A program made the translations under genes and the position numbers. DNA of 64,000 bases from Cellulomonas sp. 73-92. Lineage in GTDB: Bacteria > Actinomycetota > Actinomycetes > Actinomycetales > Cellulomonadaceae. A model generated the notes under the pieces. It saw only the letters and a program-made list of their open reading frames with translations. It did not search any database and had not been told where the DNA came from. The stretch is taken from NCBI RefSeq assembly GCF_001898175.1, contig NZ_MKTH01000008.1, positions 248,001 through 312,000 of the forward strand, written 5' to 3'. The number at the start of each line of letters is the position of its first letter. Within the stretch, counting starts at the first letter, position 1. Positions 29,223 through 38,903 of this stretch are shown here, piece by piece.

Positions 29223-30740
29223 ATGACTTCGCAGACCCCAGCCGGCGGACCCGTCCCGCCCACCGGCGCCACCCCACCCGCCGGCGACAAGCCGTGGCCG
29301 GCGACCGGTTTCTTCTCCCAGCTGCGCGGCATCGGCCTCTACCGCTCCGACGAGCGGTGGATCGGCGGCGTCGCCGGCGGCATCGCGGCCCGGTTCGGGC
29401 TCGACCCCCTGCTGGTGCGCGGCATCTTCCTCGCCACGCTGCTGCTGGGCGGGTTCGGCCTCGTCGTCTACGCCGCAGCCTGGGCCCTGCTGCCCGAGGA
29501 GCGTGACGGCCGCATCCACATGGAGGGCCTCACGCTGGGCCACCCCGACATCGCGCTGCTCGGCGCGCTGCTGATGTTCGTCACGGGCATCGGCTGGGGC
29601 GCCTGGGGGCACTGGCCGTTCATGATCCCGGGCTGGATCCAGGGGCTGTTCTGGCTGGGCGCGACGATCCTCGTCGTGGTCCTCGTGGCGACGATGCTCC
29701 AGCACCGGCGTCCGCCGGCGCCCCGCCCCGGCGCGCCGTGGGGCCCCGGGCCCTACGCGCCCGCCCCCGGCCCGTACACCCCGCCGGCCCGGCCGTACAC
29801 CGGCCCGTCGACGCCGTACGCCGGCGCCTACGGCGGCACCCCCTACGGCGCGGCCGCCCCGCACGTGCCCGGCCCGGTCCCGTCGTACGGCCCTCCGCCC
29901 GCGGGACCCGGCCCGGCGGCAGCCGCGGCCGCGACCGCACCGCGCGTCTCGGCGCCCGTCCCGCCGCCCCCGGCGTGGTCGGCCCCGCCGCCGGCCCCGG
30001 CCCCCACGCCCTACCGCTACGCCCCCGCGCCGCCCCCGGCGCCCGTCGCGACCCAGCCGCCCAAGCCCCCGCGCCCGCGGCGGCAGGGACCCGGCGCGAC
30101 GACCGTCGGCGTCTCGGTCGCCCTGAGCCTCTTCGTCATCGCCGGGGCGCTCATCGCCCAGCGCGGCGGGTGGTTCGACCGCTCGACGGCGGGCACGGCG
30201 GCGGCGCTCGTCGTCCTGATCTTCGGCGTCGCGATCATCGTGTCCGGCCTGCGCGGGCGCCGCGGCGGCGTGCTCGGCCTGCTCGCGATCTTCGCGGCCC
30301 TCGTGGCGCTGCCGCTCGCGGTGAACTCCCGCGACGGCATCAACCCGTGGATCGTCGACAACAACGGCGTCCACGTCACGACGACCCAGGGCACGACGAC
30401 GATCACGGACCGCACGACCGCGGCCAACGGCTTCCGGATGGGCTTCGGCGACGCGACGGTGGACCTCACCGGCGTGCCGCTGCAGGCCGGTGACCGGCTG
30501 ACCGTCCCGATCGACGTGTCGGCGGGCAACCTCGTCGTCCGCGTGCCGCGCGGGGCCCAGGTCGCCGCGCAGGCGGACATCGGCGCCGGCCAGGTCACCT
30601 GGCAGGTGGGCGGCGACAACACCAGCACGAGCGGCGTCGGGCGGCGGGACAGCTTCGGCGTCCCGGCCGACCAGGCCACGCTCCTGCTCCAGATCCACGT
30701 CGGTGCCGGGAACGTCACCGTGGAGGAGGGATCCCGATGA
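29223..30740 (+). CDS. PspC domain-containing membrane protein with Pro/Ala-rich linker and C-terminal adhesin-like domain
   Basis: GIGLYRSDERWIGGVAGGIAARFGLDPLLVRGIFLATLLLGGFGLVVYAAAWALLPEE; C-term VDVSAGNLVVRVPRGAQVAAQADIGAGQV. Confidence 0.88.
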   Translation: MTSQTPAGGPVPPTGATPPAGDKPWPATGFFSQLRGIGLYRSDERWIGGVAGGIAARFGLDPLLVRGIFLATLLLGGFGLVVYAAAWALLPEERDGRIHMEGLTLGHPDIALLGALLMFVTGIGWGAWGHWPFMIPGWIQGLFWLGATILVVVLVATMLQHRRPPAPRPGAPWGPGPYAPAPGPYTPPARPYTGPSTPYAGAYGGTPYGAAAPHVPGPVPSYGPPPAGPGPAAAAAATAPRVSAPVPPPPAWSAPPPAPAPTPYRYAPAPPPAPVATQPPKPPRPRRQGPGATTVGVSVALSLFVIAGALIAQRGGWFDRSTAGTAAALVVLIFGVAIIVSGLRGRRGGVLGLLAIFAALVALPLAVNSRDGINPWIVDNNGVHVTTTQGTTTITDRTTAANGFRMGFGDATVDLTGVPLQAGDRLTVPIDVSAGNLVVRVPRGAQVAAQADIGAGQVTWQVGGDNTSTSGVGRRDSFGVPADQATLLLQIHVGAGNVTVEEGSR

Positions 30741-31309
30741 GCGACGACGACACCCGCAAGCTCCCGCCGCTCGGCGCTCCGGCCGACGACGAGCACCGGG
30801 CCGTGCCGGAGAGCGAGCCGACGCCCGCCGAGGAGGTCGCGGCGGCGCAGGGGGCCGGCGCGACGGGCACCACCGAGGAGGACGAGACCGTGACGATCGA
30901 GGCTGCCACACCCGCACAGGCACCGGCCGAGGACGCGACGGCCCCGCTGCCGAAGGCCGAGGCGCCGACGGCGCCCCTGCCGCCGGTCGCGTCCGCGCCG
31001 CCGCGACCCGAGCCGCCGGCGGACGCCTACGCCGCGTCGACCGGGCACATCCGGGTCACGTCACCGACGGCCCCGGCGGCCCCCGCGGCGTCCGCGCCCG
31101 AGCCGCCGCGGACGCTCCGGGTCGGCACCGTGGTGTGGGGCCTGGTGGTCATGGCCGTCGGGGTCGGGCTGCTGTCCGTCGCCTGGGGCGCCCACCTCGA
31201 CACCGAGCTCGCCTTCATCGTGCTGCTCGGCGCCGCCGGCGTCGCGCTGCTCGTCGGCTCGCTCGTCGGCATGCGGCGGTCGCGGCACCGGTTGGAGGGC
31301 CGGGGCTAG
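30737..31309 (+). CDS. hypothetical membrane protein, translationally coupled to PspC gene
   Basis: MSDDDTRKLPPLGAP...; two C-terminal TM segments; ATGA overlap. Confidence 0.7.
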   Translation: MSDDDTRKLPPLGAPADDEHRAVPESEPTPAEEVAAAQGAGATGTTEEDETVTIEAATPAQAPAEDATAPLPKAEAPTAPLPPVASAPPRPEPPADAYAASTGHIRVTSPTAPAAPAASAPEPPRTLRVGTVVWGLVVMAVGVGLLSVAWGAHLDTELAFIVLLGAAGVALLVGSLVGMRRSRHRLEGRG

Positions 31310-31328
31310 CGACCGCGGGCGAAAGGGG

Positions 31329-31363
31329 CGAGGGCCGGTCCCCCAGGGGGGAACCGGCCCTCG
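31329..31363. terminator. bidirectional terminator between convergent genes
   Basis: CGAGGGCCGGT...ACCGGCCCTCG. Confidence 0.75.
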
Positions 31364-31377
31364 TCGTACGTGGGGGG

Positions 31378-31929
31378 CTAGACCGCGTCGGCCGTGGTGG
31401 GCTGCGGTGCCACGGTCACCGCCACGGGCCGCGAGACTCGCACCAGCGCCCAGCCGACGAGCAGCGCCACGACTCCCACGCCGAAGGCGAAGAGCGCCAC
31501 CCCGAACGCGATGACCGAGGTGAACAGGGACGAGCGCAGGAACGAGCCGGTCATCACCGTGCTGCGCTGGCCCTGCAGCGTGACGACGTCGGTGTTCTTG
31601 GCGATGTCCGTCGCCGACATGCCCTGGCTCTTGAGGTCGTTCTGCTTGGCCGTGATGGCCGCGCCCAGCTCCGCGTAGGTCAGGTTGTTCGAGGCCTTGA
31701 GCGAGTGGTGCTTGATGGCGTCCGCCTGGTACCAGGCGGTCCACGGCGAGTTGACCGCCTGGTTGCCGAAGTGGGCGGCGTCGGGCGAGACGGTGATCTT
31801 CTCCGCGGCGAGGTTGGCCGAGACGGCCCCCCACGTGACGGCGCCGGCGATCACGAAGATCGCGCCGGCGATGACGGTCAGGATGCCGAGGACCCTCACG
31901 GTCCCGTTGCCCTTGGCGGCGTTGGCCAT
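31378..31929 (-). CDS. membrane protein, 'LigA'-labelled actinobacterial family (function unknown), paralogue 1
   Basis: ITVSPDAAHFGNQAVNSPWTAWYQADAIKHHSLKASNNLTYAELGA...GSFLRSSLFTSVIAFGVALFAFGVGVVALLVGWAL; N- and C-terminal TM. Confidence 0.7.
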   Translation of the reverse strand: MANAAKGNGTVRVLGILTVIAGAIFVIAGAVTWGAVSANLAAEKITVSPDAAHFGNQAVNSPWTAWYQADAIKHHSLKASNNLTYAELGAAITAKQNDLKSQGMSATDIAKNTDVVTLQGQRSTVMTGSFLRSSLFTSVIAFGVALFAFGVGVVALLVGWALVRVSRPVAVTVAPQPTTADAV

Positions 31930-32067
31930 TCTCGTCTCCCCGATCCCAGAGTGCGGTGGTCATGACGGGGCTGCACAGCCCCCATGCCTTCGTCGTCGTG
32001 CAGAAGGTAAGCCTAACCATCACCTGTGAATCCGCCCAGAGACGCCCGCCGGACCGCAGACGACAAG

Positions 32068-32105
32068 ACGAGGGCCGGTCCCCCCGGAAGGGGACCGGCC
32101 CTCGT
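32068..32105 (-). terminator. terminator with near-identical stem to that at 31329
   Basis: ACGAGGGCCGGTCCCC...GGGGACCGGCCCTCGT downstream of stop at 32142. Confidence 0.75.
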
Positions 32106-32141
32106 CGTGCGATCGCGAGGATTCGCGAGGAATCGCGAGGA

Positions 32142-32819
32142 TCAGACGGCGGCGGTCGCGGGGACCTTCGCCGCGGCGGCGCCGGACACGGCGGCCTTGG
32201 TGCGGATCGTCAGCAGCTGGATCGCGCCGATGATGATGAGCACGATGCCCAGGCCGCCGACGAGGGCGGAGACGCCGAACGCCAGGACGGAGACGTACAG
32301 CGAGGCGATGAGGAAGGAGCCCGACTGCAGGGTGGAGCGCAGCGAGGCGAGGGCGCCGGGGACGATGCTGCCGGTGACGACCGGCGTGCCCTTGGCGTCG
32401 CAGGTGAACGAGCCGTTGCCGGCCGGGTCGGTCCACTTCACGGCGGACTTGCAGGTGCCGTCAGCGTTGAGCGTGATCGACGGGGCAGTGCCGTAGGTGA
32501 GGTTCGGGTCGCCGCCGGTCACGACACCGGTCGCGGCGTCGGCCTTGCCGCCGGTCGCCGTGGCGCTCGCCTGCGACATGTGGTGGCCGATCGCGTCGAT
32601 CTGCGCCAGCGCGGTGAACGGGCCGGCGACGGCCTGGCCGTCGAACGCGCCGCTCTTCTCGCCGTTCGTGCCGTGGTTGTAGGGGGCGACCGTGACCTGC
32701 TGAGCCTTCAGCTGGACGGACGTGATCGAGTACATCGTGATGCCGGTTGCCAGGAAGACGACACCGACAACGGCGACAAGGATGGAAAGCACCTTGATGA
32801 GAGTGGGCTTCTCGGACAC
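32142..32819 (-). CDS. membrane protein, same family, paralogue 2
   Basis: SVQLKAQQVTVAP...FDGQAVAGPFTALAQIDAIGHHMSQAS...SGSFLIASLYVSVLAFGVSALVGGLGIVLIIIGAIQLL. Confidence 0.7.
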   Translation of the reverse strand: MSEKPTLIKVLSILVAVVGVVFLATGITMYSITSVQLKAQQVTVAPYNHGTNGEKSGAFDGQAVAGPFTALAQIDAIGHHMSQASATATGGKADAATGVVTGGDPNLTYGTAPSITLNADGTCKSAVKWTDPAGNGSFTCDAKGTPVVTGSIVPGALASLRSTLQSGSFLIASLYVSVLAFGVSALVGGLGIVLIIIGAIQLLTIRTKAAVSGAAAAKVPATAAV

Positions 32820-33120
32820 CTGGAGTTCCTCATGCTTCTTGTGTTGGGGATCAGCGCCGCCTGCTCCATGTCGTCCGCGAAAGCCGAAGGCGTCGCGTTG
32901 AGATCACTGCGGGGACAACTGACCTGGGATTTTGTTGGCACCACTACCGCGCGATGGAAGCCTCGCCGCAGGTCAGCCGCACCCGCTGGGACCAATGTCC
33001 CGCGGCACATGTCGCACCAGCACTGACGTGCAGGTTCGTTCGGGAATTCACAAGGAAAACGGCGAGGTCACGGCGGCGTTCCGGGCGTCCCGAGCCCCCG
33101 AGAGCGCCCCTGCAGGCCCC

Positions 33121-33462
33121 TCAGGCGGCGATCCTGGCCTCCGCGTCCCGATGGACGCGCCGCTCCAGCACAAAGGACATCACCGGCACGACGCCGGCGA
33201 GGACCATGGTCACAAGACGACCCCAGGACCAGCGCATTCGTGACCACAAATCCCACACGGTCACGAGATACACGATGTAGACGAAGCCATGAAGGCGCGG
33301 GACCCAGTCGATGGCGTCGTTGTGGAACCCGTACTTGAGCACCATCTCCAGGCACAGGAACAGCAGCATCGTGCCGGTGACGTATGCCATCACCCGGTAG
33401 CGGCCGAGGGCACCCCGCTCCTTCGCCACGCGCGCCTCGTCGGTCGCCTGCGCCTCGCTCAT
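33121..33462 (-). CDS. DUF3817 domain membrane protein
   Basis: RYRVMAYVTGTMLLFLCLEMVLKYGFHNDAIDWVPRLHGFVYIVYLVTVWDLWSRMRWSWGRLVTMVLAGVVPVMSFVLERRVHRD. Confidence 0.85.
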   Translation of the reverse strand: MSEAQATDEARVAKERGALGRYRVMAYVTGTMLLFLCLEMVLKYGFHNDAIDWVPRLHGFVYIVYLVTVWDLWSRMRWSWGRLVTMVLAGVVPVMSFVLERRVHRDAEARIAA

Positions 33463-33478
33463 CGGACCCTCCCGGTCG

Positions 33479-35074
33479 TCATTCCCACTCGATGGTGGCC
33501 GGCGGCTTGCTCGTCACGTCGAGCACCACCCGGTTCACCTCGCGCACCTCGTTGGTGATCCGCGTCGAGATCCGCGCCAGCACGTCGTAGGGCAGGCGGG
33601 TCCAGTCGGCGGTCATCGCGTCCTCGCTCGACACGGGCCGGAGCACGACGGGGTGCCCGTAGGTGCGCCCGTCCCCCTGCACACCGACGGACCGGACGTC
33701 GGCCAGCAGCACCACCGGGCACTGCCAGATGTGCCGGTCGAGCCCGGCGCGGGTCAGCTCCTCGCGCGCGATGGCGTCGGCGGCACGCAGCACCTCGAGG
33801 CGCTCGCGCGTCACCTCGCCGACGATGCGGATGGCGAGCCCGGGGCCCGGGAAGGGCTGCCGCCAGACGATCGCCTCGGGCACGCCGAGCTCCAGGCCCA
33901 CGGCCCGCACCTCGTCCTTGAACAGGGCGCGCAGCGGCTCGACGAGGTCGAACTGCAGGTCGTCGGGCAGGCCACCGACGTTGTGGTGGCTCTTGATGTT
34001 CGCGGCGCCCTCGCCGCCGCCGCTCTCGACGACGTCGGGGTACAGCGTGCCCTGGACGAGGAACCGCACCGGCTCCTCGTCGGCCCCCGACCGCTCGACG
34101 ATCTCGCGGGCCGCGTCCTCGAAGACGCGGATGAACTCGCGGCCGATGATCTTGCGCTTGGCCTCCGGGTCGCTCACGCCCGCGAGCGCGTCGAGGAACC
34201 GGGCGGTCGCGTCGACGACGACGAGCCGGACGCCGGTCGCCGCGACGAAGTCCTGCTCCACCTGCTCGGCCTCACCCGCGCGCAGCAGGCCGTGGTCGAC
34301 GAAGACGCACGTCAGCTGGTCGCCGATGGCCTTCTGCACCAGCGCGGCGGCCACGGACGAGTCGACGCCGCCGGACAGCGCGCAGATGACGCGGGCGTCG
34401 CCGACCTGCTCGCGGATCGCCGCCACCTGCGCGGTGATGACGCTGTCGGGGTTCCACTCGGGCGCCAGGCGCGCGCCGCGGTAGAGGAAGTTCTCCAGGG
34501 TCGCCTGGCCGAGGGGCGTGTGGTGCACCTCGGGGTGCCACTGCACGCCGTAGAGCCGGCGGGACGCGTCCTCGAACGCCGCCACCGGGGCGCCGGCGGT
34601 GGAGGCCAGCACGCGGAAGCCCTCGGGCGGCGTGGTGACCGCCACGCCGTGGCTCATCCACACCTGCTGCTCGTCGGGCGACCCGTCCAGCAGCGTGCCG
34701 TCCTCGGCCACGTCGACGTGGGTGTGGCCGTACTCGCCCGTCGCCGCGGCGTCGACCTCGCCGCCCAGCGCGTGCGCCATCGCCTGGAAGCCGTAGCAGA
34801 TGCCCAGCACCGGGACCCCGGCGCCGAACAGCGCCGGGTCGACGGCGGGGGCGCCGGGCTCGTAGACGCTGGCCGGGCCGCCGGACAGGATGATCGCGGC
34901 GGGGTCCTTCGCCAGCATGTCGGCGACGGCCATGGTGTGCGGCACGATCTCCGAGTAGACGTGAGCCTCGCGCACGCGCCGCGCGATCAGCTGGGCGTAC
35001 TGGGCGCCGAAGTCGACGACGAGGACGGGGCGCGGCGTGCGGGCGGAGGTGTGCTCGGCGGGGCTCGGCGTCAC
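33479..35074 (-). CDS. guaA: GMP synthase (glutamine-hydrolysing)
   Basis: [32 protein letters not shown]...[15 protein letters not shown]...[35 protein letters not shown]...PPATIEWE. Confidence 0.97.
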   Translation of the reverse strand: MTPSPAEHTSARTPRPVLVVDFGAQYAQLIARRVREAHVYSEIVPHTMAVADMLAKDPAAIILSGGPASVYEPGAPAVDPALFGAGVPVLGICYGFQAMAHALGGEVDAAATGEYGHTHVDVAEDGTLLDGSPDEQQVWMSHGVAVTTPPEGFRVLASTAGAPVAAFEDASRRLYGVQWHPEVHHTPLGQATLENFLYRGARLAPEWNPDSVITAQVAAIREQVGDARVICALSGGVDSSVAAALVQKAIGDQLTCVFVDHGLLRAGEAEQVEQDFVAATGVRLVVVDATARFLDALAGVSDPEAKRKIIGREFIRVFEDAAREIVERSGADEEPVRFLVQGTLYPDVVESGGGEGAANIKSHHNVGGLPDDLQFDLVEPLRALFKDEVRAVGLELGVPEAIVWRQPFPGPGLAIRIVGEVTRERLEVLRAADAIAREELTRAGLDRHIWQCPVVLLADVRSVGVQGDGRTYGHPVVLRPVSSEDAMTADWTRLPYDVLARISTRITNEVREVNRVVLDVTSKPPATIEWE

Positions 35075-35111
35075 GTCCCCAGGGTAGTCGGCGCGCCGAC
35101 GGCGCCCGTCG

Positions 35112-35220
35112 CCCGTCTCGTCGCCCGGCCCCGTCCCACCGGCCCCCGCCCCCCGACTCGTCGGTTCCGCGCCGGCTCGACGGTTCGCACCGACGAGTCG
35201 GCTGCCGAGCCGACGAGACG
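35112..35220. repeat. nested inverted-repeat cluster (four copies of CCGNCTCGTCG)
   Basis: CCGTCTCGTCG (35112-22) pairs CGACGAGACGG (35210-20); CCGACTCGTCGGT (35152-64) pairs ACCGACGAGTCGG (35188-200). Confidence 0.75.
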
Positions 35221-35303
35221 GCGGACCGGCGGGTGGGAGCGGGTGCCGGGCGGCCGGGAAAAGGAGTGGGGCGTGTGGGTGGCGGTGCCTACCGTGGATC
35301 CCC

Positions 35304-37160
35304 GTGCGCTCGCTCCCCCTCGCGGATCCCGGCACGCCCCCGACCACCGGTCCGGGGCGCCTGCTGTGGTGGTTCGCGCGCAGGCAGTGGGGCATCCAGA
35401 CCACCGGGCTGGCCCTCGGCATCACGCTGATGGGGTGCCAGGCGCTGCTGCCGTACCTCGTCGGGCACGCCATCGACGGCGGCCTGACCCACGGCTTCGG
35501 CACCGACCTGTTCCGCTGGGTCGCGGCGCTCCTGGCCCTCGGCGTCGTCTCGTCGGCGGCCGGGGCGCTGGGGCACCGCTACGACGTCGCGTGCTGGCTG
35601 CGGCCGGCGTTCACGGCCTCGGAGCTCGTCGGGCTCAAGGCGGCGCGCTCGGGTCACGCGATCACCGCGGAGCTGCCCACCGGCGAGGTCGTCTCGGCGG
35701 TCGCGAACGACTCGCTGCGCATCGGCGAGCTCTACGCGAACCTCTCGCGGTTCGTCGGCTCGGTGGTCGCGTACGGCGTGGCGGCCGTCCTCATGCTGCG
35801 GATCGACGTGACGCTCGGCCTCGTCGTGCTGCTGGGGCTGCCGGTCGTCGCGGTGGTGCTCGGCCGCCTCGTCAAGCCGCTCCACCGCAAGCAGGCGGCG
35901 CAGCGCGAGGCCTCCGGCCGGCTCACCACGCTGGGCGCCGACACGGTCGCCGGGCTGCGCATCCTGCGGGGCATCGGCGGCGAGGCCGTCTTCACCGGCC
36001 GGTACGCGGCCCAGTCGCAGGAGGTGCGCCGCCGCGGCGTCGCGGTCGCCGGCACCCAGTCGTGGATGGACGGCCTGCAGGTGCTGCTGCCCGGCCTCTT
36101 CGTCGGGCTGCTGCTGTGGCTCGGGGCGCACCGCGCGCTCGCCGGCACCATCACGCCGGGCCAGCTGGTGACGACCTACGGGTTCGCGGCCTTCCTCGCG
36201 TGGCCGGTGCAGAACGCGACGATCATGCTGCAGGCCGCCACGCGCGCCTGGGTCGGCGCGGCGAAGGTGCTCGGCGTGCTGCGCGTGGTCCCGGCGACCG
36301 GGGTGCGGGCGGCCAGCGCCGACAGCCCCGCGCCCGGCGCCGCGCTCGTCGACGAGACCAGCGGCGTGCGCCTCGAGCCGGGCCGTCTCGTCGGGCTCGT
36401 CTCGGCGGACCCGGACGAGGCGGCGGCGATCGCCACCCGCATGGGCCGGTTCGACGACGAGGCCGAGGCACCGACCCCGGTGACGTTCGGCGGGGCGCGG
36501 CTGGCCGACCTGCCGAAGGCGGAGGTGCGGGCCCGCATCGTCGTCGCCGAGGCGACGCCGCACCTCTTCTCCGGACGCCTGGGGGTCGAGCTGGACGTGC
36601 GCGGCGGGGCGGGCGACGACGAGCTGCACCGGGTCGTGGCCCTGGCCGACGCCCACGACGTGCTCGACTCCGTGCCCGGCGGCCTCGAGGGTGACCTGCC
36701 CGAGAAGGGCCGGTCGCTGTCGGGCGGGCAGCGGCAGCGGGTCGCGCTGGCGCGGGCGCTGCTCGTCGACCCGGAGGTGCTCGTGCTCGTTGAGCCCACC
36801 AGCGCGGTCGACGCCCACACCGAGGCGCGCATCGCGGCCCGGCTGGCGCAGGCGCGGCGCGGCCGCTCGACGCTCGTCGTGACCGCCAGCCCCCTGGTCC
36901 TCGAGCACGTCGACGAGGTCCAGCTGGTCGCCGACGGCCGCCTCGTCGCGCGCGGGACGCACGACGAGCTGCTCGACGGCGCGGCCGGCGCCCGCGTCGC
37001 GGCCGCCTACCAGCGGATCGTCGGGCGGCGGCTCGACGACGAGGGCGAGGACGACGGCTGGGGCGCGGCGACCGACGGGACGGCCGGTCCGGACGAGGAC
37101 GACGAGCACGACGACGTCGTCGAGGACGTGTACGCACGACGCGAGGGAGGTGAGCGATGA
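35304..37160 (+). CDS. ABC exporter subunit A (TMD-NBD) with degenerate NBD lacking Walker A
   Basis: Intact [20 protein letters not shown], but the P-loop position reads [18 protein letters not shown]; Walker B is [12 protein letters not shown] and H-loop is VVTASPLVL. Confidence 0.9.
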   Translation: MRSLPLADPGTPPTTGPGRLLWWFARRQWGIQTTGLALGITLMGCQALLPYLVGHAIDGGLTHGFGTDLFRWVAALLALGVVSSAAGALGHRYDVACWLRPAFTASELVGLKAARSGHAITAELPTGEVVSAVANDSLRIGELYANLSRFVGSVVAYGVAAVLMLRIDVTLGLVVLLGLPVVAVVLGRLVKPLHRKQAAQREASGRLTTLGADTVAGLRILRGIGGEAVFTGRYAAQSQEVRRRGVAVAGTQSWMDGLQVLLPGLFVGLLLWLGAHRALAGTITPGQLVTTYGFAAFLAWPVQNATIMLQAATRAWVGAAKVLGVLRVVPATGVRAASADSPAPGAALVDETSGVRLEPGRLVGLVSADPDEAAAIATRMGRFDDEAEAPTPVTFGGARLADLPKAEVRARIVVAEATPHLFSGRLGVELDVRGGAGDDELHRVVALADAHDVLDSVPGGLEGDLPEKGRSLSGGQRQRVALARALLVDPEVLVLVEPTSAVDAHTEARIAARLAQARRGRSTLVVTASPLVLEHVDEVQLVADGRLVARGTHDELLDGAAGARVAAAYQRIVGRRLDDEGEDDGWGAATDGTAGPDEDDEHDDVVEDVYARREGGER

Positions 37161-38890
37161 AGCTGCCGGTGGCCGACGCCGCGACCGTGCGTCGCTACGC
37201 CGCGCGCCTGCTGCGGGTCCACGGCTCCGAGCTCTCGCGGCTGGCCGTGCTGCACACCCTCGGGGCGACGGCCGGTCTCGTCGGGCCCTTCCTCCTCGGG
37301 CGCGTGGTCGACGCGATCACGCGCGGCACCACCGGCGGCTACATCGACCGGATGGTGGCGTTCGGGCTCGTCATGGTCGTCACGCAGGCGGGGCTGGTCC
37401 GCACCGCGCAGCGCGCGTCGATCGTCTTCGGCGAGAAGGTGTTCGCGCAGCTGCGCGAGGAGTTCGTCGAGACGCTCACCGCCCTGCCGCTGTCCACCGT
37501 CGAGCGCGCCGGCACCGGCGACCTCGTCGCGCGCACGACGAACGACGTCAACCGGCTGCAGCACGCGGTGCGCTTCGGGGTGCCGCGCGTGATCGTCGCC
37601 ACGGTCACGATCACGCTGACGACCGTCGCGTGCCTGCTGCTCTCGCCGCTGGTGGCGGTCGGGCTGTTCGTCGGGGTGCCCTCGATGGTGCTCGTCGTGC
37701 GCTGGTACCTGAGGCGCGCCACGCCCGCGTACCTGCGCGAGGCGGCGGCGTACGCCTCGATCAACGGGACCATCACCGAGACCGTCGAGGGCGCCCGCAC
37801 GGTCGACGCGCTGTCGCTGGGGTCGCGGCGCCACGCCACGGTGCGCGACGACCTCGCCGAGGCGTTCGCCGCGGAGCGGACGACGCTGCGCCTGCGCACC
37901 GTGCTGTTCCCGGCGATCGACCTGACGTTCGTCCTCGCGCCGACCTCGGTGCTGCTGTGGGGCGGCTGGCTGGCGTCGCAGGGGCGCGTGACGCTCGGCG
38001 TCGTGACGGCGATCGTCATGTACGCGTACCAGATGTCCGGGCCGGTGTGGGAGCTGATCTTCTGGCTCGACGAGATCCAGGTGGCCGCCACGGCGCTATC
38101 GCGCATCGTCGGCGTCCAGCTCGTGGAGGCGGACCGCGAGGAGTCCGGCGAGCGGCCGGTCGACGACCGGATCACGGCGCGCGGGCTGCGCTACGCCTAC
38201 CGCGAGGGCCACGACGTGCTGCACGGGATCGACCTCGACCTGGTGCCGGGCGAGCGGCTGGCCGTCGTCGGGCCGTCCGGCGCCGGCAAGTCCACGCTCG
38301 GGCGGATGCTCGCCGGGATCCACCCGCCCACGGGCGGTTCGGTGCGGCTCGGCGGCGTCCCGCTCGTCGACCTGCCGCTGGACGACCTGCGCGGCCAGGT
38401 CGCGCTGGTCACCCAGGAGCAGCACGTGTTCGTCGGCTCGGTGGCGGACAACCTGCGCCTCGCCGACGCCGACGCGACCGAGGAGGCGCTGCGCCGGTCC
38501 CTGGCGGCGGTCGACGCCCTCGACTGGGTCGACGCCCTGCCCGAGGGGCTGGCGACCGAGGTCGGCTCGGGTGGCGCGGCGCTGACGCCCGCCCAGGCCC
38601 AGCAGCTCGCGCTGGCCCGGCTCGTCCTGCTCGACCCGCACACGCTCGTGCTCGACGAGGCGACGTCGCTCCTGGACCCGCGGGCCGCCCGTCACCTGGA
38701 GCGCTCGTTGTCGGCGGTGCTCGCCGGACGGACGGTGGTGGCGATCGCCCACCGGCTGCACACCGCCCACGACGCCGACCGCGTCGCGGTGGTGGACGAC
38801 GGCCGGATCACGGAGATCGGGCCGCACGACGAGCTGGTCGCGGCCGGTGGCGACTACGCCGCCCTGTGGCACTCCTGGCAGCACGAGTAG
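37157..38890 (+). CDS. ABC exporter subunit B (TMD-NBD) with intact Walker A/B and degenerate signature
   Basis: VVGPSGAGKSTLGRML; LVLDEATSLLD; AIAHRL; signature replaced by GGAALTPAQAQQLALARL. ATGA overlap with subunit A. Confidence 0.92.
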   Translation: MKLPVADAATVRRYAARLLRVHGSELSRLAVLHTLGATAGLVGPFLLGRVVDAITRGTTGGYIDRMVAFGLVMVVTQAGLVRTAQRASIVFGEKVFAQLREEFVETLTALPLSTVERAGTGDLVARTTNDVNRLQHAVRFGVPRVIVATVTITLTTVACLLLSPLVAVGLFVGVPSMVLVVRWYLRRATPAYLREAAAYASINGTITETVEGARTVDALSLGSRRHATVRDDLAEAFAAERTTLRLRTVLFPAIDLTFVLAPTSVLLWGGWLASQGRVTLGVVTAIVMYAYQMSGPVWELIFWLDEIQVAATALSRIVGVQLVEADREESGERPVDDRITARGLRYAYREGHDVLHGIDLDLVPGERLAVVGPSGAGKSTLGRMLAGIHPPTGGSVRLGGVPLVDLPLDDLRGQVALVTQEQHVFVGSVADNLRLADADATEEALRRSLAAVDALDWVDALPEGLATEVGSGGAALTPAQAQQLALARLVLLDPHTLVLDEATSLLDPRAARHLERSLSAVLAGRTVVAIAHRLHTAHDADRVAVVDDGRITEIGPHDELVAAGGDYAALWHSWQHE

Positions 38891-38903
38891 CGGCAGCGGG
38901 CTC

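Noticed and set aside
29743-30100. Pro/Ala/Tyr-rich segment of the PspC protein as a DNA repeat array
   Set aside because: Low-complexity linker within a coding frame; no conserved nucleotide repeat unit beyond codon bias.
31378-32819. Aromatic ring-opening dioxygenase (LigA) function
   Set aside because: Sequences are small TM-anchored proteins without dioxygenase metal-binding features; I treat the label as a database artefact.
33653-36694. 1013-aa plus-strand ORF spanning guaA antisense and the start of the ABC exporter
   Set aside because: Out-of-frame shadow reading; guaA and the ABC subunit explain the region.
35304-37160. Considered a pseudogene because Walker A is missing
   Set aside because: Full-length frame, intact LSGGQ, and the partner shows exactly complementary degeneration, which favours a functional asymmetric dimer.
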